Assembly: GCA_027886925.1 (NCBI GenBank)
Contig: JAPCJN010000090.1
Span: 3,601-8,931 of the forward strand
Direction of reading: 5' to 3'
Source of the DNA: Nitrososphaerota archaeon
GTDB taxonomy: Archaea > Thermoproteota > Nitrososphaeria > Nitrososphaerales > UBA183
Length of the DNA stretch: 5,331 nt
Notes under the pieces: model-generated
The model's input: the letters and a program-made list of their open reading frames with translations, nothing else
What the model was told of the DNA's origin: nothing
The model's database searches: none
Position numbers and translations under genes: made by a program
Part shown: positions 1-4,445 of the stretch, piece after piece
How the letters are laid out: each line of letters starts with the position of its first letter
Numbering within the stretch: the stretch's first letter is position 1

Positions 1-219
1 TTTTCGAGGGTCGACATCTCCAGTTTCGGGCGTCATGCCGCCTATTTGGTTTTCCGCCCCCCCGGCGGAGCCGAATCTAGGGTTCCCAAGTCTTAATAGG
101 GTGCAGAATCCGCTTGAACATCAAGGTCTTATTACGCGGTAAACAACGGATTTCTTTGGAAGGCTGACGAGCATCTCAACCACATAGCGAAGGTAAGGTA
201 TCAGCACGGTGACGAGCTG

Positions 220-345
220 ATGGACCTGCCGGGCGTGACCGGGATAGGGATAGGAAAGGACCACATCATCTTGTACGTGTCGAGCGACGAGGTCGAGGTT
301 CCCAAGATGATGGAAGACGTGAAGATAATCAAAGTGCGCAAGTAG
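220..345 (+). CDS. Small GVGIG-type protein, N-terminus uncertain
   Basis: The 41 residues from ATG 220 contain LPGVTGIGIGKD, then a strand (HIILYV), a short linker with VPK, and a last strand (VKIIKVR). This resembles small alpha/beta proteins or domains with a PGVxGVGxG hairpin known in archaea and bacteria; their function is unknown to me. ATG 220 has a good ribosome site, GGTGA at 208-212, seven bases upstream. However, the frame is open back to 118 and the codons just before ATG 220 read as the helix that normally precedes this motif (HLNHIAKVRYQHGDEL). The domain therefore probably starts further upstream, where I see no ATG, GTG or TTG in this frame. A TTG at 156 in another frame would join if one G at 162-163 were removed, and a TATA-like CTTATTA lies about 25 bases before it. 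Either the gene is N-terminally damaged, or only the short form is made. Confidence 0.5.
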   Translation: MDLPGVTGIGIGKDHIILYVSSDEVEVPKMMEDVKIIKVRK

Positions 346-651
346 CGATCGAGTCTCTTTCTACCTCCCAGAGCGTCATTTCCAGTCGCCTGCTCTTCCG
401 AATCGCCTCAGCCGTCGTCTTAGGCTTCGCCCGAAGGCTCTGCTCGCCAGTCTGATCCGGCCGACGAACCACGTCGTCGTAGTGCCTCACGTCGAGGCAG
501 ACACGAATACTCTCCGAAATCGAGAGGCGATAGTGGTCGCCGCAGCGAGCGACTTTGGATTTCTCGGCTGATAGCGAGCCAAGGATGCCACGAGCGGAGG
601 CGCAATGAACCCTTATGCAAGGCAGAAAACTCTCGCAGGCGAAGCATCAAG
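346..651. other. Gene-poor gap with clustered small hairpins
   Basis: No convincing gene is present here. Open frames on both strands exist but have low-complexity Arg/Ser-rich translations without credible starts. The stretch holds several small inverted repeats: CTTC/GAAG at 425-436, TGCCTC/GAGGCA with a five-base loop at 483-499, CTCTC/GAGAG in the 510s-520s, and GTCGC/GCGAC at 536-553. A pyrimidine-rich run just after the stop at 345 (TCTCTTTCT) could end transcription of the preceding gene. One copy of the intergenic repeat lies at 585-620. A structured non-coding RNA is possible, but I recognise no known family. Confidence 0.4.
585..620 (+). repeat. Intergenic repeat, copy 1 (YA flank)
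   Basis: This copy reads ATGCCACGAGCGGAGG, then CGCAATGAACCC and TTATGCA. It is the reverse complement of the core seen at 1978-2015 and 4001-4032. GGAGG at 596-600 lies four bases before ATG 605, which opens a 17-codon frame (MNPYARQKTLAGEASSH, stop 656-658). A second overlapping mini-frame from ATG 585 reads MPRAEAQ and stops at the TGA that overlaps ATG 605. Its outer flank, TTATGCA next to AACCC, is shared only with the copy at 4001-4032. Confidence 0.8.
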
Positions 652-951
652 TCATTGAGAGACGGGCAAAAGTCCCCAGAACTCTCTAAGCTCGGTCAAC
701 TTGTCGTGGTTCAGCTTCTCGAGGAAGTTCTTGAGGTCTTTCTCGGGACCCCTCCGCTTGAACAAACTGCGCTTTGCCCGACTCTCGGCATAGGCGCCCG
801 TCCACCGCCCCAGGAACTCAACCTCGTTTCCCGTCAGCCACCGCCACCTCCAACTCATTATCCGGCTGGCAAGCCCATCGTCCCCGGATCGACCGAGAAA
901 CGCCTTGAGCACCGCTTCCTTCAGATTCCCGTCTTGGTCTTGAGCCGACAT
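652..951 (-). CDS. Hypothetical 99-residue basic Trp-rich protein
   Basis: I do not recognise this protein. It is 99 residues from ATG 951 to TGA 652-654, with balanced charged and hydrophobic residues typical of a soluble helical protein. Residues 8-20 and 70-92 look helical. Trp is unusually frequent: W34, W36 and W38 form an alternating WRWRW motif, followed by W50 and W92. The middle (58-71) is strongly basic. There is no signal peptide or membrane segment. The start has only a weak purine-rich stretch upstream (AAGGCGAGATC), and no clear TATA box lies at the usual distance. The opposite strand also has a long open frame, but its translation is Pro-rich and of low quality, so the minus strand is preferred. 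DNA or RNA binding would fit the composition, but this is only a guess. Confidence 0.6.
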   Translation of the reverse strand: MSAQDQDGNLKEAVLKAFLGRSGDDGLASRIMSWRWRWLTGNEVEFLGRWTGAYAESRAKRSLFKRRGPEKDLKNFLEKLNHDKLTELREFWGLLPVSQ

Positions 952-1122
952 TGAGATCTCGCCTTGTCATGTCAAGAGATCTCGTCTGCTCCCGCTTCAA
1001 TTCGATCTCGCTTGACTTCATGCCTCCGCACGAACTTAAGGAAGCGCTGACGATAATAAGCATGCATGGTGGCGGAATGCTCAGCCCGTCGTGCATTACC
1101 CGTACCTGAACAGGTGGATAAA

Positions 1123-1150
1123 ATGCCGCGCGGCGGAGGCGCGATGAACA
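1123..1150 (+). repeat. Intergenic repeat, copy 2 (divergent)
   Basis: This copy reads ATGCCGCGCGGCGGAGG then CGCGATGAAC, matching the core in the same orientation as copy 1. The CCC after ATGAA is replaced by CAAGG, so the mini-frame from ATG 1144 reads MNKAAGLSRR and lacks Pro at codon 3. A purine-rich AGGTGG lies a few bases before ATG 1123. The core can pair GCGC with GCGC around the GGAGG loop. Confidence 0.7.
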
Positions 1151-1212
1151 AGGCGGCCGGCCTTTCGCGCAGGTGATCGCATGGTCTGACTAGATACCTC
1201 GGTCCTGGCGGC

Positions 1213-1232
1213 CTTGGTCCGCAAAGACCAAG
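1213..1232. terminator. Perfect 7-bp hairpin downstream of nitroreductase
   Basis: CTTGGTC (1213-1219) pairs perfectly with GACCAAG (1226-1232) around a six-base loop CGCAAA. It lies about 57 bases after the nitroreductase stop codon. There is no U-run after it on the minus strand, so an intrinsic terminator is uncertain; a processing or mRNA-stabilising hairpin, or chance, is also possible. Confidence 0.3.
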
Positions 1233-1288
1233 TCGCGATTATGAGAAGCGATGCTTATGCTTCGGGGGCGCGAAGGTCTCTGGGATGA

Positions 1289-1801
1289 TCACAGCTTGCT
1301 GATCGACTCGCCGTACTTCTCGTGGAACGCAATCTGGTCCAACGGGAGCCTGTTCTTCTTGCCGATAGGCTTCTTCGCAGGGTAACCGAAACCGAGCACC
1401 GCGACGAGTGCCATCTCGCTCGGCGCGTTGATCAACGCCCTCATCTTGGACTCGTCATAACCGGTGTAGTTTCGCGAGGCGATTCCCTTCGCCCAAGCGG
1501 CCAGCTGCATGTGCGTGATGGCCTTCGCGGCGTCGAACTTGCCGAACCGGTCATTGGGGTCGGTCAGGACGACGATCGCAAAATCCGCTCCGGCTATCCA
1601 CCGCCCCGTGGTGCTGATCTCGGCGAGTTTTTGCAGGTCACCAGGCTGGTCCATAAGCACAAAACGCCAGTGCTGCCAGTTCATCGCGCTCGGAGCCAAC
1701 CTGCCCGACTCCAGAATCTCACGTTTGATTTCGGCCGGGACGTGACGCTTGTCGAACTCCTTCGTTTCGAGCCTCGTCTTGATTGCCTCGAAGACTTCCA
1801 T
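1289..1801 (-). CDS. Nitroreductase family protein, FMN-dependent
   Basis: This 170-residue protein belongs to the nitroreductase-like FMN oxidoreductases, which reduce nitro-aromatics, quinones or similar acceptors with NAD(P)H, usually as cytoplasmic homodimers. The true substrate is unknown. Landmarks are an N-terminal helix with the FMN-phosphate region R10 to F16, the family signature APSAMNWQHWRF (36-47), an aspartate-rich central part, LAAWAKGI (100-107), and the C-terminal GFGYPAKK (137-144) and HEKYG (160-164). The usual RRSxR segment is replaced by RLETKEF, keeping R10 but changing Ser to Glu and Arg to Lys; a related TRxEVREF form is familiar to me from archaeal members. The frame continues upstream to an ATG at 1897, but family alignment begins at MEVFEAIK. 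A TATA-like box centred 25 bases before ATG 1801 also fits a leaderless transcript, so 1801 is chosen. Confidence 0.9.
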   Translation of the reverse strand: MEVFEAIKTRLETKEFDKRHVPAEIKREILESGRLAPSAMNWQHWRFVLMDQPGDLQKLAEISTTGRWIAGADFAIVVLTDPNDRFGKFDAAKAITHMQLAAWAKGIASRNYTGYDESKMRALINAPSEMALVAVLGFGYPAKKPIGKKNRLPLDQIAFHEKYGESISKL

Positions 1802-1820
1802 GCCGTTTAGACGATTTCCA

Positions 1821-1830
1821 TCTATATCAA
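1821..1830 (-). promoter_or_regulatory. TATA-like box for leaderless nitroreductase mRNA
   Basis: On the minus strand this reads TTGATATAGA. Its centre is about 25 bases from the A of ATG 1801, the archaeal spacing between TATA box and transcription start, so the transcript probably begins at or very near the start codon. No Shine-Dalgarno motif precedes ATG 1801, which agrees with this. Confidence 0.5.
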
Positions 1831-1977
1831 TCAATAGCTTTGGCAGATGACTGAGTCGCCTCGGCTGAGCCCAAGTAGCGCTACCTAAGTTCAGCATTTA
1901 CGCGGGTCAACGTGGATGAATCGCGAATCGAAATTCGATGAGTTCCGCTACGCGTTGTCAAAATGAAGTAATGGGGC

Positions 1978-2015
1978 TTTCGCCGCACACAGGGTTCATT
2001 GCGCCTCCGCCGGGG
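1978..2015 (-). repeat. Intergenic repeat, copy 3 (VCGE flank)
   Basis: On the shown strand this reads TTTCGCCGCACACAGGG then TTCATTGCGCCTCCGCC and GGGGC. On the minus strand GGAGG is followed by CGCA and ATG 1999, opening a 13-codon frame MNPVCGESPITSF that stops at 1958-1960. GCCTC can pair with GGGGC around a four-base loop. It lies 60 bases downstream of the VOC gene and 177 bases upstream of the nitroreductase start. Confidence 0.85.
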
Positions 2016-2075
2016 CTCTCGCACGGACTGCCCAGTAAAGATTCGGCGGGCGTTCGATGACCAAGGGTGGGAGCG

Positions 2076-2522
2076 CTAATAGGCCTCGGGAATCGAATCG
2101 GCTATTGGCTCTGGTTGGTCATATAGCTCTAGCCAGAGTCCGTCAGGATCTTTTACGTATCGCACGTGAAATGAATCCGAAAAGGCCTGGTGTCTTACTT
2201 CTTGAAGAGGTTCGATTAGGTCGACGTGCCCTGCTCCAGCGCTCTCAAGCCGGTTTACAGTCTCCGCTAAGTTGTCCACCCTGAAGGAGATGTGATCGAG
2301 CCCTTCTCCTGGAACGTATGAAGAAGCATAGACGGAATCGGCTGGATACCAGTTTAACTCGAGCTTCGATCCCGACTTTGGATCCTTGAGCAGCACGAAC
2401 ACGCCACCCCCGTTTTTGGTATTGTCACCTCTGGCCATCTCCTTCAACCCGAACAACATTGTGTAGAACTCGAGTGATTTTGCCAGATTTGTGACTCTTA
2501 TGCCGAAGTAGCTGAGATACAT
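2076..2522 (-). CDS. VOC / glyoxalase I-like metalloenzyme
   Basis: This 148-residue protein has the vicinal-oxygen-chelate fold: two beta-alpha-beta-beta-beta modules that form a metal-binding cup. Module 1 has GIRVTNLAKSLEFYTMLFGL (7-26) and ends KLELNWYP, where E55 is a metal ligand. Module 2 begins GLDHISFRVDN, with ligand H77, and ends KDPDGLWLELYDQ, with ligand E132. The first ligand, a His near residue 5 in glyoxalase I, is Tyr here (Y5). Three of four ligands therefore remain, and lactoylglutathione lyase activity cannot be assumed; methylmalonyl-CoA epimerase-like, dioxygenase or binding roles are also possible. LELNWYP is especially like glyoxalase I. ATG 2522 is chosen because a strong GGAGG lies just upstream and the family begins here. 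The frame extends further up through the repeat at 2555-2594 to ATG 2576. The preceding gene ends 71 bases upstream, so co-transcription is possible. Confidence 0.88.
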   Translation of the reverse strand: MYLSYFGIRVTNLAKSLEFYTMLFGLKEMARGDNTKNGGGVFVLLKDPKSGSKLELNWYPADSVYASSYVPGEGLDHISFRVDNLAETVNRLESAGAGHVDLIEPLQEVRHQAFSDSFHVRYVKDPDGLWLELYDQPEPIADSIPEAY

Positions 2523-2554
2523 GGAACCTCCAATCGAGCCTTCGTGAGAAAAAC

Positions 2555-2594
2555 TTTCGCCACACACAGGGTTCATCGCGCCTCCCCGGGGCAT
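2555..2594 (-). repeat. Intergenic repeat, copy 4 (VCGE flank), abuts stop codon
   Basis: The shown strand reads TTTCGCCACACACAGGG then TTCATCGCGCCTCC and CCGGGGCAT. On the minus strand the copy begins within the TGA stop (2594-2596) of the anchored-protein gene. Its GGAGG precedes ATG 2576, which opens MNPVCGES and runs in frame into the VOC gene 18 codons later. One base of the core is missing relative to copy 3 (CTCCCC instead of CTCCGCC). The hairpin can still form, GCCTC with GGGGC. An A5 run at 2549-2553, T5 on the minus strand, follows and might act as an archaeal terminator. Confidence 0.85.
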
Positions 2595-3124
2595 CAGGTG
2601 ACGGGGAACTGTTCGTTGAATTGGGCGAAGTTCCAAGTCTCTCTTGCGATCAGCCATGAAGAGCCGGCATGCTCGTACACAACCTGCGCTACTATCATCC
2701 CATTTACCTGACCAACTACTGAGCTGTATCCCTGAAAGCCGAGCGTCGAGTTGACCACTGAGACGTTGCCTTTGACTTCGATCGATTGGCTCTCGGCTGA
2801 CACGGAGAAATTGATGAATTTGCCTATGAAGCTCCCCAGCGCGATACCGATGTTGTTCGAGCCTGAGAAGTTTCCCGTCCCCGCGACCTCGATTCCGGTC
2901 CATTCGATCGTCGCATTTGCCTCGTACTCGCTCGCGAGTGCTGATGCGTAATGGCCGCTAAATGGCAGGAGCAGGAGATGATCGGCATAAGCGTTGGCGA
3001 CTTGCTCATTTGGATTCGACGTCGTTACGGTCGCAGTGACGGTCTTTGTGCTGAGAAGGCCGCTGCCCACGAGTGACTGCGAGACGAGCAAGACTACAAG
3101 CATGAGGGCGGTGCCAGAAGCCAC
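2594..3124 (-). CDS. Membrane-anchored NTF2/SnoaL-like protein, frameshifted N-terminus
   Basis: The intact frame from GTG 3124 gives 176 residues. Residues 1-20 are a hydrophobic anchor or signal segment (ALMLVVLLVSQSLVGSG), then a Ser/Thr-rich linker, then a domain from about 42 to 172 that looks NTF2/SnoaL-like and ends in the typical WLIARETWNFAQF. Five N-x-S/T sequons (NAT, NFS, NFS, NVS, NST) support an extracellular, possibly glycosylated, domain. Ligand and role are unknown. The GTG start is poor. Removing one base from the C5 run at 3159-3163 would join the frame to ATG 3167, giving MRGTASRRTRDGIL ahead of the present start: a basic N-terminus before the hydrophobic segment, with GAGG at 3176-3179 as ribosome site and a TATA-like box further up. 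The real protein is thus probably 190 residues. Confidence 0.75.
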   Translation of the reverse strand: MASGTALMLVVLLVSQSLVGSGLLSTKTVTATVTTSNPNEQVANAYADHLLLLPFSGHYASALASEYEANATIEWTGIEVAGTGNFSGSNNIGIALGSFIGKFINFSVSAESQSIEVKGNVSVVNSTLGFQGYSSVVGQVNGMIVAQVVYEHAGSSWLIARETWNFAQFNEQFPVT

Positions 3125-3158
3125 CAGGATGCCGTCTCTCGTCCTTCGCGATGCTGTT

Positions 3159-3167
3159 CCCCCGCAT
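3159..3167 (-). other. Frame break in C5/G5 run; likely true start ATG 3167
   Basis: On the minus strand ATGCGGGGGAACAGC reads out of frame with the anchored-protein gene. With four G instead of five, ATG 3167 leads directly into the gene. GAGG sits eight bases upstream of this ATG. Sequencing error, true mutation or slippage cannot be told apart from sequence alone. Confidence 0.6.
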
Positions 3168-3191
3168 GCGTTGTTCCTCGTAACTCAATTT

Positions 3192-3213
3192 GCGGAGGCG
3201 TGATATTTACCCG
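3192..3213 (+). repeat. Possible degenerate repeat copy
   Basis: GCGGAGGCGTGATATTTACCC resembles the core GCGGAGGCGCAATGAACCC with a small insertion and lost ATG. It overlaps the TATA-like box of the anchored-protein gene. The match is short, so chance is quite possible. Confidence 0.3.
3202..3209 (-). promoter_or_regulatory. TATA-like box for anchored-protein gene
   Basis: The minus strand reads TAAATATC. Its centre is about 38 bases from ATG 3167, predicting a start near 3180 and a very short leader that still carries GAGG. The spacing resembles that of other TATA-like boxes in this window. Confidence 0.45.
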
Positions 3214-3246
3214 TTCAGCAGAAGGACTGTTCGGCGCAGAAAGTGA

Positions 3247-3287
3247 TTTCGCCGTGCACGGGGTTCATTTCGCCTCCGCCGGCGCAT
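3247..3287 (-). repeat. Intergenic repeat, copy 5 (V-H-GE flank)
   Basis: The shown strand reads TTTCGCCGTGCACGGGG then TTCATTTCGCCTCCGCC and GGCGCAT. On the minus strand GGAGG precedes ATG 3268, which opens MNPVHGEITFCAEQSFC and stops at 3215-3217. The flanking CGCC and GGCG can pair around the CTCC loop region. It lies 25 bases downstream of the stop of the gene at 3312-3620 and upstream of the anchored-protein gene. Confidence 0.85.
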
Positions 3288-3311
3288 TTCTCATTCACAC
3301 GCTTTGGGCTA

Positions 3312-3620
3312 TTAGAGTTCCAAGCTGATTCGTGCGAGGTAGGCGTAATGCTCCTTCTTCTCGGGGGCGTGCGGTCGCTCGTCCAGTCTGCTACCCGCCG
3401 GTTGAGACGTTTCCAGCTTGTCAGATTTGAGATGCGCTTGGAACTCTGGGCCGGTCAGCTCAAAGGATTGAATGACCTTGTTGTTCGTTGCGTCGACTAT
3501 CTCGACGCCGGATATCGGGTGGAAGCCCCTAGCCTCGAGCGGTTGCATCCTGTCCCACATCTCCTTTACCGCGTCCCGGATTGTCATCCCCCTGCCGTCA
3601 ATGTTAATCGTCTCGGGCAT
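3312..3620 (-). CDS. Hypothetical 102-residue protein
   Basis: I do not recognise a family. From ATG 3620 the protein starts with a strand (ETINIDG), then a clear amphipathic helix TIRDAVKEMWDRMQPLEARG (13-32). Strands GVEIVDATNNKVIQSFEL follow at about 38-55, with a helix PEFQAHLKSDK after them. The tail from about 70 is Pro/charged and probably disordered before a final hydrophobic end (YLARISLEL). No signal peptide or membrane segment is visible, so it is probably cytoplasmic. A TATA-like TTAAGTA lies about 33 bases upstream, giving a nearly leaderless transcript, and no strong ribosome site precedes the ATG. It is followed by a repeat copy 25 bases after the stop. Opposite-strand frames here are shadows with poor composition. 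Confidence 0.7.
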   Translation of the reverse strand: MPETINIDGRGMTIRDAVKEMWDRMQPLEARGFHPISGVEIVDATNNKVIQSFELTGPEFQAHLKSDKLETSQPAGSRLDERPHAPEKKEHYAYLARISLEL

Positions 3621-3649
3621 CGCGCCTGGAAACGGTGGACCTGGGCTGC

Positions 3650-3656
3650 TACTTAA
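3650..3656 (-). promoter_or_regulatory. TATA-like box for the 102-residue gene
   Basis: The minus strand reads TTAAGTA, with the centre about 33 bases from ATG 3620. Transcription would start near 3627 and leave a leader of under ten bases. Confidence 0.35.
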
Positions 3657-3718
3657 CCTTGAGATGTGACGAATACTCGGGCTCTGACAGCTCTCTTGGT
3701 TAGTACGACCCGGTTCAA

Positions 3719-3913
3719 CTATGAGACCACTCGCGTCTTCGTTTCACTCCATTCCTCATACTCTCCGCGAGCGAACTCCTTCCTTCCCTCCTCTATGGCC
3801 TTGATCTCCACTTTCGTCGGTCGGACCTCTTGAATGAGCATGGCCTTGATTTCTTCCAAGTCGCGTCTGATAATTCTCATTTCATCTTGAATCTGCTTCA
3901 TGTCGCTCTTCAA
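3719..3913 (-). CDS. Small antitoxin-like protein without visible toxin partner
   Basis: This protein is 64 residues from TTG 3913, or 60 from the in-frame ATG 3901. Residues 1-27 form a coiled-coil helix with heptad-spaced Met/Ile/Leu (MKQIQDEMRIIRRDLEEIKA). After a PT turn comes KAIEEGRKEFARGEYEEW, very like the C-terminal toxin-binding part of small archaeal antitoxin-like (RelB/VapB-type) proteins. Such proteins normally neutralise an adjacent RelE- or PIN-type toxin and repress their own operon. Here only about 98 bases separate its stop from the next gene, too few for a toxin, so it is an orphan or pairs with a toxin elsewhere. It is divergent from vapBC. TTG is preferred slightly because a TTATAA box lies about 40 bases upstream, but ATG 3901 is also credible. 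Confidence 0.7.
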   Translation of the reverse strand: MKSDMKQIQDEMRIIRRDLEEIKAMLIQEVRPTKVEIKAIEEGRKEFARGEYEEWSETKTRVVS

Positions 3914-3950
3914 TTTTCCCGACCCTTAGGCAGAGTCAGCTAAATCCATC

Positions 3951-3956
3951 TTATAA
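3951..3956 (-). promoter_or_regulatory. TATA-like box for the antitoxin-like gene
   Basis: TTATAA within an A/T-rich stretch (TTATAACATA) lies about 40 bases before TTG 3913 and 52 before ATG 3901. It is the only A/T-rich patch in the gap that faces this gene. Confidence 0.4.
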
Positions 3957-4000
3957 CATAACATGTGGGTTTCGGGTTAATCAGGAAGGTCGGTGGCCAT

Positions 4001-4032
4001 GCATAAGGGTTCATTGCTCGTCCGCCGGTCAT
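4001..4032 (-). repeat. Intergenic repeat, copy 6 (YA flank)
   Basis: The shown strand reads GCATAAGGGTTCATTGC then TCGTCCGCCGGTCAT. It shares GCATAAGGGTTCATTGC exactly with the complement of copy 1, while the GGAGG half is mutated to GGACGAG. On the minus strand ATG 4014 opens a 24-codon frame beginning MNPYAWPPTFLINPK and stopping at 3940-3942. It lies in the divergent gap between the antitoxin-like gene and vapB. Confidence 0.8.
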
Positions 4033-4173
4033 TTCGTTCATCTTGAAAGCCATGGACATCAAGGTTGCGATGTCGATTAAAGGCGAACCTGATTCGATTA
4101 GCGATGGAGAGCGAAGGGGAGAATCGCGCTCGAGGCATTGCCCGGAACGCTTCTGAAGGCCGTCCAGGAAGAG

Positions 4174-4179
4174 TTATAG
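4174..4179 (+). promoter_or_regulatory. TATA-like box for vapBC
   Basis: TTATAG in GAGTTATAGG lies about 36 bases before the proposed vapB start TTG 4212, the same spacing as for other genes here. Transcription would begin near 4201. Confidence 0.45.
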
Positions 4180-4185
4180 GAACCC

Positions 4186-4204
4186 ACACACAGATACACA
4201 CAGA
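4186..4204 (+). promoter_or_regulatory. Candidate vapBC operator: direct repeat of ACACACAGA
   Basis: ACACACAGA occurs at 4186-4194 and again at 4196-4204, a ten-base period that puts both copies on the same DNA face. The pair lies between the TATA-like box and the vapB start, over the predicted transcription start. VapB-type antitoxins usually repress their own operon, so this is a reasonable autoregulatory site, though it could be a simple CA-rich coincidence. Confidence 0.4.
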
Positions 4205-4211
4205 GATTTCC

Positions 4212-4445
4212 TTGGGTACGAAGAACATAGCCATCTCAGACGAGGCTTACCAGAGGCTGAAGGCTCTCAAAAAACCGGGGGAGAGCTTTACAGAATTGAT
4301 AGAGAGGATGACGCGGAGCAGGGGGATCCTCGAACTGTCAGGCATTCTCTCCAATCAGGAAGCGTCGCGCGTGAGCCAAGTGGTCAGGGAGACTAGAAGA
4401 GAGAGTTCGAAGCGCCTCCACCGCACGATCGAAAGGCTGGGCTGA
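4212..4445 (+). CDS. vapB: VapB antitoxin, DUF217-like
   Basis: From TTG 4212 the protein is 77 residues. It starts MGTKNIAISDEAYQRLKALK, then KPGESFTELIERM, then LELSGIL, the typical order of archaeal DUF217-type VapB antitoxins. The N-terminal part is a ribbon-helix-helix-like DNA-binding and dimerisation region, and the basic helical tail (50-76) should wrap the VapC active site. The frame continues upstream to ATG 4065, but those codons give no recognisable sequence and cross a TATA-like box and the CA-rich repeat, so TTG 4212 is preferred. A weak GAGAT lies just before it. Its TGA stop overlaps the proposed vapC start by two bases, showing tight translational coupling. Its expected role is to neutralise VapC and autorepress. 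Confidence 0.85.
   Translation: MGTKNIAISDEAYQRLKALKKPGESFTELIERMTRSRGILELSGILSNQEASRVSQVVRETRRESSKRLHRTIERLG

Larger units (their letters stand above)
952..1288. other. Gene-free gap with one repeat copy and hairpins
   Basis: No supported gene lies here. It lies upstream of the 99-residue gene and downstream of the nitroreductase, both transcribed leftwards. It contains an interrupted palindrome ACCTG-AA-CAGGT at 1104-1115, a repeat copy at 1123-1150, a perfect seven-base-pair hairpin at 1213-1232, and a weaker GAAGC/GCTTC pairing at 1245-1263. An A/T-rich GATAATAA at 1052-1059 might be a promoter on the minus strand, but it is about 100 bases from the nearest start. Confidence 0.5.

Noticed and set aside
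62..87. Possible repeat copy at CCGGCGGAGCCGAAT
   Set aside because: Only the first eleven bases match well; the ATGAACCC half is missing, so I do not count it.
420..650. Minus-strand 76-codon frame
   Set aside because: Arg/Ser/Leu-rich translation without domain features, crossing the repeat copy and hairpins. It looks like a chance frame.
655..954. Plus-strand 99-codon frame opposite the unknown gene, open back to 424
   Set aside because: The translation is Pro- and Arg-rich low-complexity sequence, no start fits the longer frame, and the minus-strand product has better composition.
818..1096. Minus-strand 92-codon frame overlapping the 99-residue gene
   Set aside because: Overlaps a better gene in another frame, and its sequence shows no domain-like pattern.
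1169..1189. Strong AGGTGATC ribosome-like motif before ATG 1181
   Set aside because: The frame is only ATG GTC TGA, so there is no gene; the motif is probably chance or part of a decayed start.
1802..1897. Longer nitroreductase start at ATG 1897
   Set aside because: The extra 32 residues do not look like the family, and the TATA-like box at 1821-1830 lies inside them.
2205..2222. tRNA T-arm-like AGGTTCGATTAGG
   Set aside because: Lies inside the VOC coding sequence with no acceptor stem or anticodon arm around it.
2523..2903. Long upstream extension of the VOC frame to 2903
   Set aside because: It runs antiparallel-free but out of frame through the anchored-protein gene and is a shadow of it, except for the short repeat-derived part from 2576.
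4065..4211. Longer vapB start at ATG 4065
   Set aside because: The added residues match no VapB pattern and would place the TATA-like box and the CA-rich direct repeat inside the gene.
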